Part shown: one piece after another, positions 26,524 through 35,510 of the stretch
How positions within the stretch are numbered: the first letter of the stretch is position 1
How the letters are laid out: each line of letters begins with the position of its first letter
Origin: Paracoccus sp. MBLB3053
Lineage (GTDB): Bacteria; Pseudomonadota; Alphaproteobacteria; Rhodobacterales; Rhodobacteraceae
DNA length: 64,000 bases
Direction: 5' to 3'
Assembly (NCBI RefSeq): GCF_031822435.1
Contig: NZ_JAVQLW010000001.1
Location: 2,303,501-2,367,500, forward strand
Made by a program: the position numbers and the translations under genes
Notes under the pieces: generated by a model
The model's database searches: none
What the model saw: the letters and a program-made list of their open reading frames with translations, nothing else
Told to the model about the DNA's origin: nothing

Positions 26524-27837
26524 TTAGTGCCCAATGGCAGTAAGTGTCGCACGGTCTGGCGCTCCAGTTGCGGGCAGGCCGTTCTGTTCCTGCCAAGCCC
26601 GTAGAGCCTTCGCCGATCCCGTACCCCAAACCCCATCCGGCAATCCTGCATCGAAACCCGCGGCGTTCAACATCGTCTGGATTGCCCGGTAATCCTCCTT
26701 TGTCAGGTCCAGAAGGCTGAAGCCGCAGGCGGCCGCGACTTTCTCGGCGACAGGCTCGATGCCGGCAAGGGTGAAGGTCTCGTCATGGTTCTTCTGCTCC
26801 TCAAGGCGGATGAAAATCTTCTTCGCATCAATAAGATCGCGCATCAGCGCTTGCGCCTTGCCGCCGAATAGGCCCGATCCCTTACTGCTAGTCAGCTTCG
26901 ACCAGCCGGAGGTCTGGGCTGTCTGGTCGTCGATTCGAATGGTCGTGCGAAGCGTGTCCGAACTGAAATCGCCGACGATAAATTCGTCAGTGTCGTAAAT
27001 CGCCGAAGCCTCACCCTCGCGGCAGGAGATAGTAAGCTTGGGGAAACTCGTCATGAAGCCGTGCTTCTCGTATGCCGATGCATTCACCGCGAAAATGCGC
27101 GGGCTATCGTCAATCTCGGCCTTGGATTCCAGCACGGCCCACCAGCCGTGCATTTTAAAGCCTTCATTATGCAGCGAGGCGAAGACTTCAGCGCTGTAGT
27201 CAATATCCGGATGCTCGGGATCGGCCCATTCCGGTGCGGCGCTTGCCAGATTGGACGAGCCACTAGGCACTGTTGCTTGGGGCGTGGCTTGATGTGCAGC
27301 GGGGGGCGGGACTGCAGCGACATCAACAGGCAGGACGCTGCCGTATTTCGCTTCCATCAAGGCCCCGCGCAGTCCGGCAAGGGTTAGCTTCTCGGTTAAA
27401 ACACGCGAGATCGCCAGTGCGCCAACCAATCCCCCAGCATTCGCAGTATCTGCTTCGGCCTGAGCGATCACTTGATTTTGCTTTTCGATTTCCTCACTGA
27501 TTTCCTTGGCCCGCTCTGGATCCAGTGTTCTGATCGGCAGGGTGACCTTGGTGACAGTATCGCCCCGTTCGGCAGCAATTCGGTTCTGCATGATCGCGCG
27601 CGTTAGCTTCAGCGTCTCGATGCGCGCCTGAACGAGGGCCACCAACAGGCCGCCCTCATAATTCTTCAAGTCGTCTTCGGCCGCAGAGATCTCCCGATCG
27701 ATCTCTTTGAGTTCCTTATCGAGAGCATTGATATCGACGGCTGCGGCGGGGACAGTGGCGACTTGAGAGACCGCGCTGGTGGCCGCGGTGGACAATAGGA
27801 TGGCAAGAACTGGCAGGCCGATGAATACGGAACGCAT
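26524..27837 (-). CDS. Secreted periplasmic protein with coiled coil and C-terminal peptidoglycan-binding domain
   Basis: The 437-residue protein has a Sec signal peptide (about 1-24, ending near SAVSQVA) and a long charged coiled coil (about 40-140). A middle beta domain carries FSSDTLRTTIRIDDQ and a KIFIRLEEQ strand, reminiscent of T6SS-associated VasI/TagO-type domains. The C-terminal peptidoglycan-binding-1 repeat (about 385-437) ends GLPDGVWGTGSAKALRAW. Start ATG 27837 has GGAG upstream. It lies on the opposite strand just after the lysis genes, like morons expressed from the prophage, and may change the cell envelope. Function is inferred only. Confidence 0.75.
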   Translation of the reverse strand: MRSVFIGLPVLAILLSTAATSAVSQVATVPAAAVDINALDKELKEIDREISAAEDDLKNYEGGLLVALVQARIETLKLTRAIMQNRIAAERGDTVTKVTLPIRTLDPERAKEISEEIEKQNQVIAQAEADTANAGGLVGALAISRVLTEKLTLAGLRGALMEAKYGSVLPVDVAAVPPPAAHQATPQATVPSGSSNLASAAPEWADPEHPDIDYSAEVFASLHNEGFKMHGWWAVLESKAEIDDSPRIFAVNASAYEKHGFMTSFPKLTISCREGEASAIYDTDEFIVGDFSSDTLRTTIRIDDQTAQTSGWSKLTSSKGSGLFGGKAQALMRDLIDAKKIFIRLEEQKNHDETFTLAGIEPVAEKVAAACGFSLLDLTKEDYRAIQTMLNAAGFDAGLPDGVWGTGSAKALRAWQEQNGLPATGAPDRATLTAIGH

Positions 27838-27930
27838 ACTGATCTCCGGGATAACTCACCAAGACGTTACTGACGAGCATACTGAGATCAAGCATCAAAC
27901 GACGGGCTTCCAGCTTCGTTTGGTGACGGT

Positions 27931-28212
27931 TTGAGCGTGAATTGGACCCGCCGCCGCACATGGCCAAACGAAAAGCAACCAGGTGCACAGCATTTCTGGA
28001 CCGTCATGCGCGACGGTGTCCCTGTCGGAAGCGTTCATCCTCTTCCCTACACCGAGCACGGTAAGGCATGGCACTGGTCGACGGTAACTGACCCATGGCA
28101 GCAGGGACGCGTCGACACGTTCGACGAGGCCTTGGAGGGGGTCAGGAAAGCCGCCGGCAATCTGCCGCTCCTGCCCGAGTATCAGAAGCTCCGCGATAAA
28201 GGGGAGTGGTGA
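27931..28212 (+). CDS. Small hypothetical protein
   Basis: The 93-residue, Trp- and His-rich soluble protein (HFWTVMRDGVPVGSVHP) ends in an acidic GEW. I do not recognise a family. TTG 27931 or GTG 27937 could start it, and neither has a good ribosome-binding site. The amino acid composition looks like a real protein. It is divergent from the secreted protein gene (93 bases between starts), so one intergenic promoter region could serve both. It precedes a decayed holin copy. Confidence 0.45.
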   Translation: MSVNWTRRRTWPNEKQPGAQHFWTVMRDGVPVGSVHPLPYTEHGKAWHWSTVTDPWQQGRVDTFDEALEGVRKAAGNLPLLPEYQKLRDKGEW

Positions 28213-28422
28213 CTGCAATGGGCAGATGAGCGACAGTGATCGTCACTCCATCCAGCCAGAGATCAGCTACGGCTGCTCGCCTGGTGCTCTGTCTGCGGTA
28301 GGTTAGGGCCGCAGGCGGTGATCCGTCCCACTTCCGGACATGGCAGCAACTGCGATCCGGTCGCGGATTACAAGGAACAGCGGGAGAAGCGGGGGGTGGT
28401 GAGACGCCTAACCCCCAGACGA

Positions 28423-28672
28423 CCGTTGATGTTGAGATGGACTATGTGACGAAAACCGTTCCTGGCGCGCTAACGAGGCAGAAAGGACCTCGGCTGAGAT
28501 GATTGCCAGTTTGGCAAATGCCAAGCTGCAAGACGCTGCTCTCTCGAGAGAAACAAGTCGCTGCGGAGCGCTGACGCGTTTACGGCGGTGTCGAGAGAAG
28601 TTGGCGCTTTGTCACGCTGACCGTCGCTGCTGCCGGGCAGACCACAAACGCTCCCACCCGGCTTGCAACCAA
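28423..28672 (+). pseudogene. Decayed duplicate of the holin 3' end (copy 2)
   Basis: Bases CCGTTGATG and GGACTATGTGACGAAAACCG here match the holin gene at 26193-26225 with a few changes. Near the end TTGTCACGCTGA and then CGTCGCTGCTGCCGGG match 26375-26402. Small indels and stops (an in-frame TGA early on) break the frame. The copy ends at the position corresponding to the holin stop, 2,234 bases downstream of it. Confidence 0.8.
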
Positions 28673-28783
28673 ACAATCGATACAAGGCCATTGTTGTCAT
28701 TGCTAACGTGAGTCGGGAAGTTGGCGAAATGGACAAGAGATCTCGGATGCAGCGCCTGCCGAGAACCTCAAGACGCCAGGTTT

Positions 28784-29068
28784 CTACCAGTTGCCAAGTG
28801 GAATGACGCTTGGGTCCGGCGCAGCGAAGTTCAGCTTGCCGCCCAGACCTTCGCGAAGGCGAATTTTGGCATTGTCCGAAGATCTCGCTTCGTCCACCAT
28901 GCGGGTTGCGATCCCAGCGCTGAAGGACGACCCAAAGCAGACTTGCAATTCCACCTTCATATTGCGACAGGCACGCCTTCCGTATTCCTCGAAGCGAGAT
29001 TGACTTTCGCGTTGGTAAACATCTTCAACGGAAATCTGTCGCTGATCCTTCCGCACTCGTCGGGGCAC
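28784..29068 (-). CDS. Doubtful small protein
   Basis: This 94-residue frame begins with GTG and has a mixed charged sequence (SVEDVYQRESQSRFEEYG) and a GNW end. No domain is recognised and no ribosome-binding site is clear. The opposite strand has a competing frame, so it could be a shadow or a relic. It is listed because no other gene covers this 0.3-kb stretch between the decayed holin copy and the C39-like peptidase gene. Confidence 0.3.
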   Translation of the reverse strand: MPRRVRKDQRQISVEDVYQRESQSRFEEYGRRACRNMKVELQVCFGSSFSAGIATRMVDEARSSDNAKIRLREGLGGKLNFAAPDPSVIPLGNW

Positions 29069-29113
29069 ATCGTCGTGTAGGCCCTACACAATCTATTCCT
29101 CGAGGTTAAGTTT

Positions 29114-29767
29114 ATGGTGGAAGATTTTCCCTTACAGCAAGGCTCTCTTGACTTTCTTTGCGGCATCTATGCTGCAATCAACGCAATGTATGTCCGGGGT
29201 GAGATCGATGAGCTCGACGAAGCTTCGATCCCTTTCAGGCTGGCCATGAATACAATGCAGGCCAGCCAGGATTGGGACCTCGCCGCTTCGATCTGCTACG
29301 GAATAGACGAAGATCCATACAACGAACTTCTTGTTAAGTTGAGTTGGCGTGAGTGGAGAGAGCCCATCGAAGATCCTGAGGCTGACGAGCTAGAGGCGTT
29401 ATTTCGGGAGCGAGCTGACGAGCCCGGCTTTTGCGTTATCGTGTCCCTCATTGAGCCAACGGATTTAGGCAAGAAATCTGGTGATCGCGATGTCATCCAT
29501 TACACGGTAGTGACGGGTATTACAGGCGAGGCTATCCATTTGTCAGATAGCACGGGAGTGCCCGAGATCACGCGTAAAGGGCAAGTCTTAGAGCTCGCCG
29601 CCCCCAGTGAGACTGAGAAGGCAGTTAGGCCGGGTAAGGCAGTTAGGCCGGGTAAGGCAGTTAGGCTGGGTAAGGTCTTTGTCCCCAACTGGCCTTGCAA
29701 AGGGCGGCGCAATTTTGACAAAAAAGTTGGAAAAAAGCACGAATCCAACCTCTTTATCGAACTTTAA
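29114..29767 (+). CDS. C39-like (papain-fold) cysteine peptidase
   Basis: The 217-residue protein opens with a C39-type QGSLDFLCGIYAAINAM block containing likely nucleophile C16. A VIHYTVVTG block has likely H129 and LSDSTG has likely D145, giving a Cys-His-Asp papain-like set. No transporter or bacteriocin genes accompany it. Near the C-terminus an 18-bp sequence is repeated three times, giving GKAVRP-GKAVRP-GKAVRL, and the very end is basic. Its place beside Gabija genes hints at a defence or toxin-linked role, but the substrate is unknown. Confidence 0.6.
   Translation: MVEDFPLQQGSLDFLCGIYAAINAMYVRGEIDELDEASIPFRLAMNTMQASQDWDLAASICYGIDEDPYNELLVKLSWREWREPIEDPEADELEALFRERADEPGFCVIVSLIEPTDLGKKSGDRDVIHYTVVTGITGEAIHLSDSTGVPEITRKGQVLELAAPSETEKAVRPGKAVRPGKAVRLGKVFVPNWPCKGRRNFDKKVGKKHESNLFIEL
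29621..29674 (+). repeat. Three tandem 18-bp repeats inside the peptidase gene
   Basis: GCAGTTAGGCCGGGTAAG occurs at 29621-29638 and 29639-29656, and once more with one change (T for C) at 29657-29674. The unit length is a multiple of three, so copy-number change by slippage would keep the reading frame and only lengthen the linker. Confidence 0.9.
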
Positions 29768-29863
29768 AATCGTTCGTCCTTAGTCCATCCCTGCATGACG
29801 GAGGCTCCGAACGTCGGCAATCCCGTATAGACGTCGTACGACGAGCCGCTTGCCGGACTTCCG

Positions 29864-29951
29864 GTCTATGCGACGAAATCCGTGCCTGAAGCGATGGAGA
29901 CACCAAGGCTAACGACGGAGAGGCTGGAAATCTGGCGAAGGCCAAGCTGAG
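29864..29951 (+). pseudogene. Decayed duplicate of the holin 3' end (copy 3)
   Basis: CTATGCGACGAAATCCGT is identical to the holin gene at about 26212-26229, and after one mismatch CCTGA also matches. CTGGCGAAGGCCAAGCTG further on matches the holin SAETIADLAKAKLQ coding region with one change. Between these blocks the sequence is shortened and scrambled, and no reading frame survives. Confidence 0.75.
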
Positions 29952-30177
29952 GTGAGCCGCTAGTTGCCCACCAAGGGCCGGACTTGCGCCATTGCTCGCG
30001 TTCGTGCTCCATGCAGCATCCGTCGAGCAGGGCGGTGAGCTGACTTTCGCTGTTGAAGCGAACACGGCTATGTTATGTGTTCGAAGCAGACATTCTCGTT
30101 GGACATCTTGATAGCCGTGCCGCAGGCTAAGACTGATTCAGAATAGCTGATTTGATTCAAAAGGATGTTTCAGAGTA

Positions 30178-31890
30178 ATGCGCATTCGACATCTAAAAAT
30201 AAGGAACTTTCGGGGCATCCGTGAACTTGACTGGATTATTCCAGACAGAAAGCTCCTTTGTTTAGTTGGTCGTGGTGACACCAGAAAGTCCACGCTCCTC
30301 GAAGCCGTTCGGCGCTTGTTTCATCCGCATTGGAATTTATCTTTTGACGATGCTGATTTTTACCAATGCAGACCAGAAAATCACGTTCTCATTGAGGCCG
30401 TGCTTGGGGACCTTCCTGACGAATTCAGAGATCTTGAGAAATATGGACACTGGCTCAGTGGATGGGACGTTGCGACCGGTAGCAGGGTAGAAGATCCAGG
30501 AGAAGGCCTCGAAGACGCATTGACGGTTCGTCTGTCAGTCGGTGAAGATCTCGAGCCCATTTGGTCTGTCATCAAAGACGCCGATGCTGCCGGTATGCAG
30601 TTCAAGGCCGCAGACAGGGCCAAAGTATCTGTCAACCTTATTGGAACGACGTCGGACCGACACCTAACTTGGTCCCGCGGCTCGATATTGAGCCAGCTTA
30701 CAGAGACAGGGAACATAAACTCATCTCTCGCAGGCGCAGCGCGGGCTGCCAAAGCAGCACTGGAGACACGCCGCACTGAAGACCTGAACGCTTTCGACGC
30801 CGTAGCCGCGAAGGCTGAGATTACCGCGCGTTCTCTGGGCGTTGCGGTACAATCATCTTTCAATGCACACCTCGATGCCGACGCAATCAACGTTCGTGTA
30901 GCAGGCCTGGCATTGCATGACGGTGATATCCCACTGCGCCTTTTGGGTTTGGGTTCGAAGAGAATGTTGAGTACCGGCATGCAAAAACAGGCCCTTATGG
31001 CACCTCATACTACTCTGTTCGACGAGGTGGAAGTTGGACTCGAACCGCATCGCATTGCCCGCCTACTGAAACACTTAAAGGATGATACCTCTGGACAGTA
31101 CTTTCTAACCACGCATTCTCCGGTAGTGCTCAGAGAACTGGCAATCGCAGATCTCCATGTCGTCCATTGGAACGCCGATCGCGTTGAGGTTATTGAGGCA
31201 AATAAGCCAGGTATTTCAGACCTCATGCAGGGGAAAATTAGATCAGGCGCTGAGGCCTTTCTCGCTCCCAACATCATCGTATGTGAAGGCGCAACTGAAG
31301 TTGGGTTTCTGCGGGGTCTGGATGGCCACTGGTCTGACGACCGCGGATTAGAGGCGTTTGCCTATCTTGGGGTTGCCCTCTTCGATGCTGATGGTGCCGG
31401 AAACATAAGAGCTACGGCCTCGGGATTGAAAGAGCTTGGATACAACGTTGCCGTCTTGGCCGATTCAGACGAAGATATTCATTTCAGCGACGCCCATGCG
31501 GAAGAACTGCGCGCCAATGGAATATTCGTGGCCAAATGGAGCGACGGCCTCTCAATTGAAGAGCGCGTTTTTCGCGATTTACCTTGGGATGGCGTCATGT
31601 CTTCATTCGGCGCGGCTCGTGCCATTATTGGAAATGACACCTCGTTAATTGCTCAGATTCAGGCTCGTTTCGGCGCCGGATTTGAACCCAATTTTGCAGA
31701 ATGGGTCGATACGCCGGAGTTGAGAGATGCTCTTGGACGAACCGCAAAAGATAAGGGCTGGTTCAAACGCCAAGATTTTGGCCAGATCTGGGCCAACGAA
31801 GTTGCCGCATCTTTGGAAAATAGAGATATTAGTGCAAGTGATTTGGTTCAAAAGTTGAGTGGCTTGCGGCAATGGGTTGACCATGTGTGA
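30178..31890 (+). CDS. gajA: OLD-family ATP-dependent endonuclease, Gabija GajA-like
   Basis: The 570-residue protein has an SMC/ABC-type ATPase opening (IRNFRGI at 8-14) with a P-loop GRGDTRKST at 31-39. The usual P-loop glycine before Lys is Arg36. Then comes an ABC signature-like ALGS region and a Walker B/D-loop (LFDEVEVGLEP), and a C-terminal Toprim nuclease domain with CEGATE (E370) and ADSDED (D429, D431). Size matches GajA (about 578). With the UvrD-like partner it forms a Gabija-type anti-phage system that cuts phage DNA when nucleotide pools fall. The last eight bases overlap the helicase start. The host strand is lower in GC than its flanks. Confidence 0.85.
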   Translation: MRIRHLKIRNFRGIRELDWIIPDRKLLCLVGRGDTRKSTLLEAVRRLFHPHWNLSFDDADFYQCRPENHVLIEAVLGDLPDEFRDLEKYGHWLSGWDVATGSRVEDPGEGLEDALTVRLSVGEDLEPIWSVIKDADAAGMQFKAADRAKVSVNLIGTTSDRHLTWSRGSILSQLTETGNINSSLAGAARAAKAALETRRTEDLNAFDAVAAKAEITARSLGVAVQSSFNAHLDADAINVRVAGLALHDGDIPLRLLGLGSKRMLSTGMQKQALMAPHTTLFDEVEVGLEPHRIARLLKHLKDDTSGQYFLTTHSPVVLRELAIADLHVVHWNADRVEVIEANKPGISDLMQGKIRSGAEAFLAPNIIVCEGATEVGFLRGLDGHWSDDRGLEAFAYLGVALFDADGAGNIRATASGLKELGYNVAVLADSDEDIHFSDAHAEELRANGIFVAKWSDGLSIEERVFRDLPWDGVMSSFGAARAIIGNDTSLIAQIQARFGAGFEPNFAEWVDTPELRDALGRTAKDKGWFKRQDFGQIWANEVAASLENRDISASDLVQKLSGLRQWVDHV

Positions 31891-33328
31891 CCTTGCGAGA
31901 GCCCTCGCAGAGCATAGAGGTCCGGGTTATGTTGTGGCCCCTGCGGGCTTCGGGAAGACACACCTCATAGCTGAAGCGACAGCGCTTTCAGATGGTCGAC
32001 AACTTATCTTGACGCATACTTATGCCGGCGTGAATGCCATCAGGCGAAAGTTGCGAACTTTAGGGGTCAAGGAGCAGCAGTTCCACGTCGATACCATTGC
32101 GAGCTGGGCGCTGCATTTGTGTCTTTCCTACAGACATACTTCTGGCTGGGCCATTGAACGGCCTGCAGATAACGAACAATGGAATGCACTTTATGCCGCC
32201 GTTGGTGACTTTCTCGATCATGAGTTCGTTAGACGGATCATCCGTTCGTCATATGTCGGCCTTTACGTGGATGAGTACCAAGACTGTTCAGTTAGCCAGC
32301 ACGCTATCGTCATGAAAATTTCCCGGGATCTCCCCTGCCGCGTGTTGGGTGATCCACTTCAGGGAATATTCGATTTCGGAGGGCAACAGCCAGTCGACTG
32401 GGCTCGTGATATTGAGGGCGTCTTCGCACAGGTTGGCCAGCTTGATGTCCCACATCGTTGGGCCCAAGCAGGTGCAGGTCAACTCGGAGAGTGGCTACGC
32501 AACGTTCGCACAAATCTTGAAAACGGAACGGAAATAGATCTTAGGCGACGTCTGCCTGAAGGGGTCAGGTATGTTGGGGCAAGAAATGTACCGCAAGATC
32601 TTCTGCGAACACAGGTTAACACATGCCGCTATTTCAATTGCGGGCCAAAACATACGGTCATTGCCATTCACAAAGGCAGTCAGGATTTCAAGGCGAGATG
32701 CCATCGACTGTCGCAAAATTTGTCTGGGCGGTACTCGTCAATTGAGGAGGTTGAGGGGCGTGATATGTTTGCGTTCTTCCGCCGTATGACTGCTGCTGAC
32801 AGCAATAGCCGCCGGCTTCAAGAAGCCATCGCGTTTGCTGGAAAGTGTATGACCCATGTAAATGCGAACCTACCGGCCGGCACCATCCGGGGGGAAGCGG
32901 TCACTATTCGCGCAGCTACCCGCAGTCCCGAAGTTGCCAAGATCGCCAATGAATACTTGAGTAGTCCCAATAGCGCCGGTCTTGCGGAGCTGTTGAAGGC
33001 AATCAAGGGCCTTGCACAGACGAACGTGACGCGAGCCGACCTTCTTAACCGCGTCCTCGGTGTCTTACAGAAACACACGATGCACCCCGAACTGTCATGT
33101 GATGAAGCCGTAGAGCAATACCAACGTGAGTTTCGTTTCAAGGGGCGGCCGGTTGGCCATCTTCGGCAAATTGGCACGACGCTTCTTGTCAAGGGACTGG
33201 AGTACGACCACGCCATCGTTCTGGATGCAACGACATTATCGCGAAAGGAGCTTTACGTTGCGCTGACACGTGGTGCTCGGACACTCACGATTGTATCGAC
33301 CAATCCCGTGTTGAATCCGCCTGCCTGA
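31883..33328 (+). CDS. gajB: UvrD-like superfamily 1 helicase, Gabija GajB-like
   Basis: The 481-residue protein has SF1 helicase motifs in order: Walker A APAGFGKTHL, Walker B VDEYQDCS, a QGIFDFGG motif III-like segment, then KGLEYDHAIVLDA and VALTRGARTL near the C-terminus. It is short for UvrD (about 720) but typical for GajB (about 494), which lacks extra subdomains. GajB activates GajA. ATG 31883 is chosen because ATGTGTGA overlaps the GajA stop; GTG 31859 is an in-frame alternative. No terminator is seen after it. Confidence 0.85.
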   Translation: MCDLARALAEHRGPGYVVAPAGFGKTHLIAEATALSDGRQLILTHTYAGVNAIRRKLRTLGVKEQQFHVDTIASWALHLCLSYRHTSGWAIERPADNEQWNALYAAVGDFLDHEFVRRIIRSSYVGLYVDEYQDCSVSQHAIVMKISRDLPCRVLGDPLQGIFDFGGQQPVDWARDIEGVFAQVGQLDVPHRWAQAGAGQLGEWLRNVRTNLENGTEIDLRRRLPEGVRYVGARNVPQDLLRTQVNTCRYFNCGPKHTVIAIHKGSQDFKARCHRLSQNLSGRYSSIEEVEGRDMFAFFRRMTAADSNSRRLQEAIAFAGKCMTHVNANLPAGTIRGEAVTIRAATRSPEVAKIANEYLSSPNSAGLAELLKAIKGLAQTNVTRADLLNRVLGVLQKHTMHPELSCDEAVEQYQREFRFKGRPVGHLRQIGTTLLVKGLEYDHAIVLDATTLSRKELYVALTRGARTLTIVSTNPVLNPPA

Positions 33329-33392
33329 TTTCACCATATTCTGTCGGAAGTCAGTTTTGGGCCAACCTTAACTCGGAGCAAAGAGCTCGACG

Positions 33393-33737
33393 ATGAGGAA
33401 ATTAGAAAATGAAAGGGGCAGAATAATGGTGGAAATTACAGTGAGTCGGGAGCCTGGTGGAAGTTTTTCTACCTCTTCTAAATACACAGGTCTTTCGCAG
33501 AGAGATAGCTTGGAAAAGATAATCTCGAACTTGTGTGATCACTTGGGTATTAGGAAAGTCTACAAAAAATATGGCGCGCGAGGCAGCAAATTTTACTGCC
33601 CCGATAATGAAAGGGGTTTGTATCAGAGCGCGACCAATACGATATTGAGTTTGGCAGCTAAGTTAAGCTCGTCAAGAGGTCAAAAACTTGAGTTTGTTGC
33701 ATCGATCGATCAAGCTCACACCCAAAGAAAGCCGTGA
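33393..33737 (+). CDS. Small hypothetical protein in the defence island
   Basis: The 114-residue (or 103-residue from ATG 33426, which has a GAAAGGGGC ribosome-binding site) protein is basic and Ser-rich, in AT-rich DNA. No domain is recognised. It follows the GajB gene by 64 bases on the same strand and could be a third gene of the island. Two start codons are possible, and the upstream one has no clear ribosome-binding site. Confidence 0.45.
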   Translation: MRKLENERGRIMVEITVSREPGGSFSTSSKYTGLSQRDSLEKIISNLCDHLGIRKVYKKYGARGSKFYCPDNERGLYQSATNTILSLAAKLSSSRGQKLEFVASIDQAHTQRKP

Positions 33738-33961
33738 CATCCCAGGTTACTGCACAGTAAGCGTCCGCTTTGCGAAGGCCGCACCGCGGCGTTTCGCGGT
33801 ATCGCGAACGACCGCAATGGGCCGTGTCCGCGGGTAAGAGGTTGCCGCGCGCCTTTGTCGTCGACAAGGGCGGCTCGTCGACGTTAAGAGGGCAAAGCGG
33901 CTGTCCACAGAGCGACGTGCCTCTTCGCTACAGCTTCCGAACTAATCGGCATCAATAACGA

Positions 33962-34681
33962 TCATCCAGTTCTGAGGCGCCACGCTCGTTCAATTGCCCC
34001 CAGGCACGAAACACTGAATACATTTCGGGCTATGAAAAGAAGATCGGCAACCTCATAATACATTTCCTCGGCGTATCCAGCATAGAGCTGACGATACGCG
34101 CGGAATGCATCCTTATCTTCGCTCAGATGCTCAAAATGCGAGAACCGAAGGTTGTGGGCGGCGTGGTTCCTTATGTCCCTGATGGCTACCAAGTCATTAT
34201 AATCATCGGCATCCGACAAGGCTCCCTTCTTGTGTAGTTGGTTAATTTTCCCACCCAGTGTCTTTGCCATATTAACGCCGGGCAGTTTAAACCGGATGAC
34301 CTCGCCAAGTGCAATTTCCAATAGGGCACTCCAGACAAGGACAATACCGCGTGGTGTGCCGCGTGAGTTCTCAAGATTAGCTTCTTCAATTCCCTGACGT
34401 AAAAAGCCAAATGTTTCTGGCGTCAGATAAATTTCTCTCGGGCTAGTCACTCTGCAAAAATCGCTAGCGAAACTGCCGTATGGGTGGATTTCTCCAAACT
34501 CGCCGGATCGTATGCGTTCATAGAGCTTTCGACCGTGAGGCTCGGGGTCTGCTGACGACGCACTGAATGGGAGTTCGTGCTTGCAGTGGTTAAACCTCAC
34601 CCAGCAGTTTACGATATTTGCGACTTCCGTCTCACTACAACTATGAACATGCTCGATTTGGTGCGATATCTTAATCATCAT
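33962..34681 (-). CDS. MltR/HEPN-like protein with Rx4H motif
   Basis: The 239-residue protein is helical. Its C-terminal half has GKINQLHKKGALSDADDYNDL followed by RDIRNHAAHN, the pattern of MltR-like repressors and HEPN proteins. The RDIRNH segment (R-x4-H) is the ribonuclease signature of HEPN domains. The first half (SGEFGEIHPYGSFASDF) is unlike the known MltR family. A regulatory or RNase-based defence role is possible. No partner minimal nucleotidyltransferase is visible beside it, so a classical HEPN-MNT toxin-antitoxin pair is unlikely. Confidence 0.6.
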   Translation of the reverse strand: MMIKISHQIEHVHSCSETEVANIVNCWVRFNHCKHELPFSASSADPEPHGRKLYERIRSGEFGEIHPYGSFASDFCRVTSPREIYLTPETFGFLRQGIEEANLENSRGTPRGIVLVWSALLEIALGEVIRFKLPGVNMAKTLGGKINQLHKKGALSDADDYNDLVAIRDIRNHAAHNLRFSHFEHLSEDKDAFRAYRQLYAGYAEEMYYEVADLLFIARNVFSVSCLGAIERAWRLRTG

Positions 34682-34946
34682 AGTATCATCATAACCCTGT
34701 TAATCCGCCCACGAAACGATACTGCGACTTCAGCGGCAGGTGCCGTTGGGCAGATCATCGCGTTCGAGCAGCGGACTCCACCTCCATCCCCTGAGTAGAC
34801 TGTGCTTGGTCAATCGCGCCGCGGCAAGCACGAACGTCTGGTCTGGGGATGTTGCAAGGAAGCGCCCGGCAGCGGCCGTGTGGCAGCTAAGGGCCGGCCG
34901 CGTCAACGTCCAGCTTTGGCCTGCTGATGCCCCGGGCTGGGATGTC

Positions 34947-35510
34947 TTATAGGCCCTCAAACCAAGGGTAGCGAGCTCCGGGCACGACAAGTTCTATGTC
35001 ATCTTCAAAATCCGCGAAGAGATCGACAGTCCAATTTCGATTGTGCCCCATGGCTGCACACCACGCCGCCACGATCGCGTCACCCTCATGATCTGCTCCC
35101 GAATTGGCCACTGCGTCTTGATAGGCCTCACGGATTGCATTCTCGCCGGATACGCGGAGCAACAGCTTAGGGTGACTCTCGTAGACCGGCAATCCAAGCC
35201 GCTTGGCGACAATCGCGCCATTCAGGGTCATGGAACTGTATAAGGAGTTCTGCGCCACAATCGAGTTGCCGCCATACTTACGTCGTAGAGCATTATCGCA
35301 GGCCCGCCCGCCCATGGGGGACCAGGCCAAGAGAGTGTCTATGCCGAGTGCAACCGCTGTTCTTGAATGTGACTCAAGCCAAGACAGTGCCTCGGTTGCA
35401 TCGCGAACAGTCGCCTTGTCCACAACTCTTGGCGCACCAGAAACTACCTGAATCGCCGCGACACCGTTTTTTCCTTTTCCGCCTGGGTCGTAACCAAGAA
35501 ACAGGGTCAT
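34947..35510 (-). CDS. DUF429-type RNase H-fold protein
   Basis: The 187-residue protein has a FLGYDPGGKGKNGVAAI N-terminal strand and a VALGIDTLLAWSP strand. A later block (ADHEGDAIVAAWCAAMG) carries acidic residues in the RNase H/RuvC-like order seen in DUF429 proteins. Predicted nuclease activity is untested for the family. Members often occur in genomic islands. It lies 265 bases from the MltR/HEPN-like gene on the same strand, with no gene between. Confidence 0.65.
   Translation of the reverse strand: MTLFLGYDPGGKGKNGVAAIQVVSGAPRVVDKATVRDATEALSWLESHSRTAVALGIDTLLAWSPMGGRACDNALRRKYGGNSIVAQNSLYSSMTLNGAIVAKRLGLPVYESHPKLLLRVSGENAIREAYQDAVANSGADHEGDAIVAAWCAAMGHNRNWTVDLFADFEDDIELVVPGARYPWFEGL

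Noticed and set aside
33738..33961. GC-rich stretch between the small ORF and the MltR/HEPN-like gene
   Set aside because: Short frames on both strands have poor composition. No feature supported.
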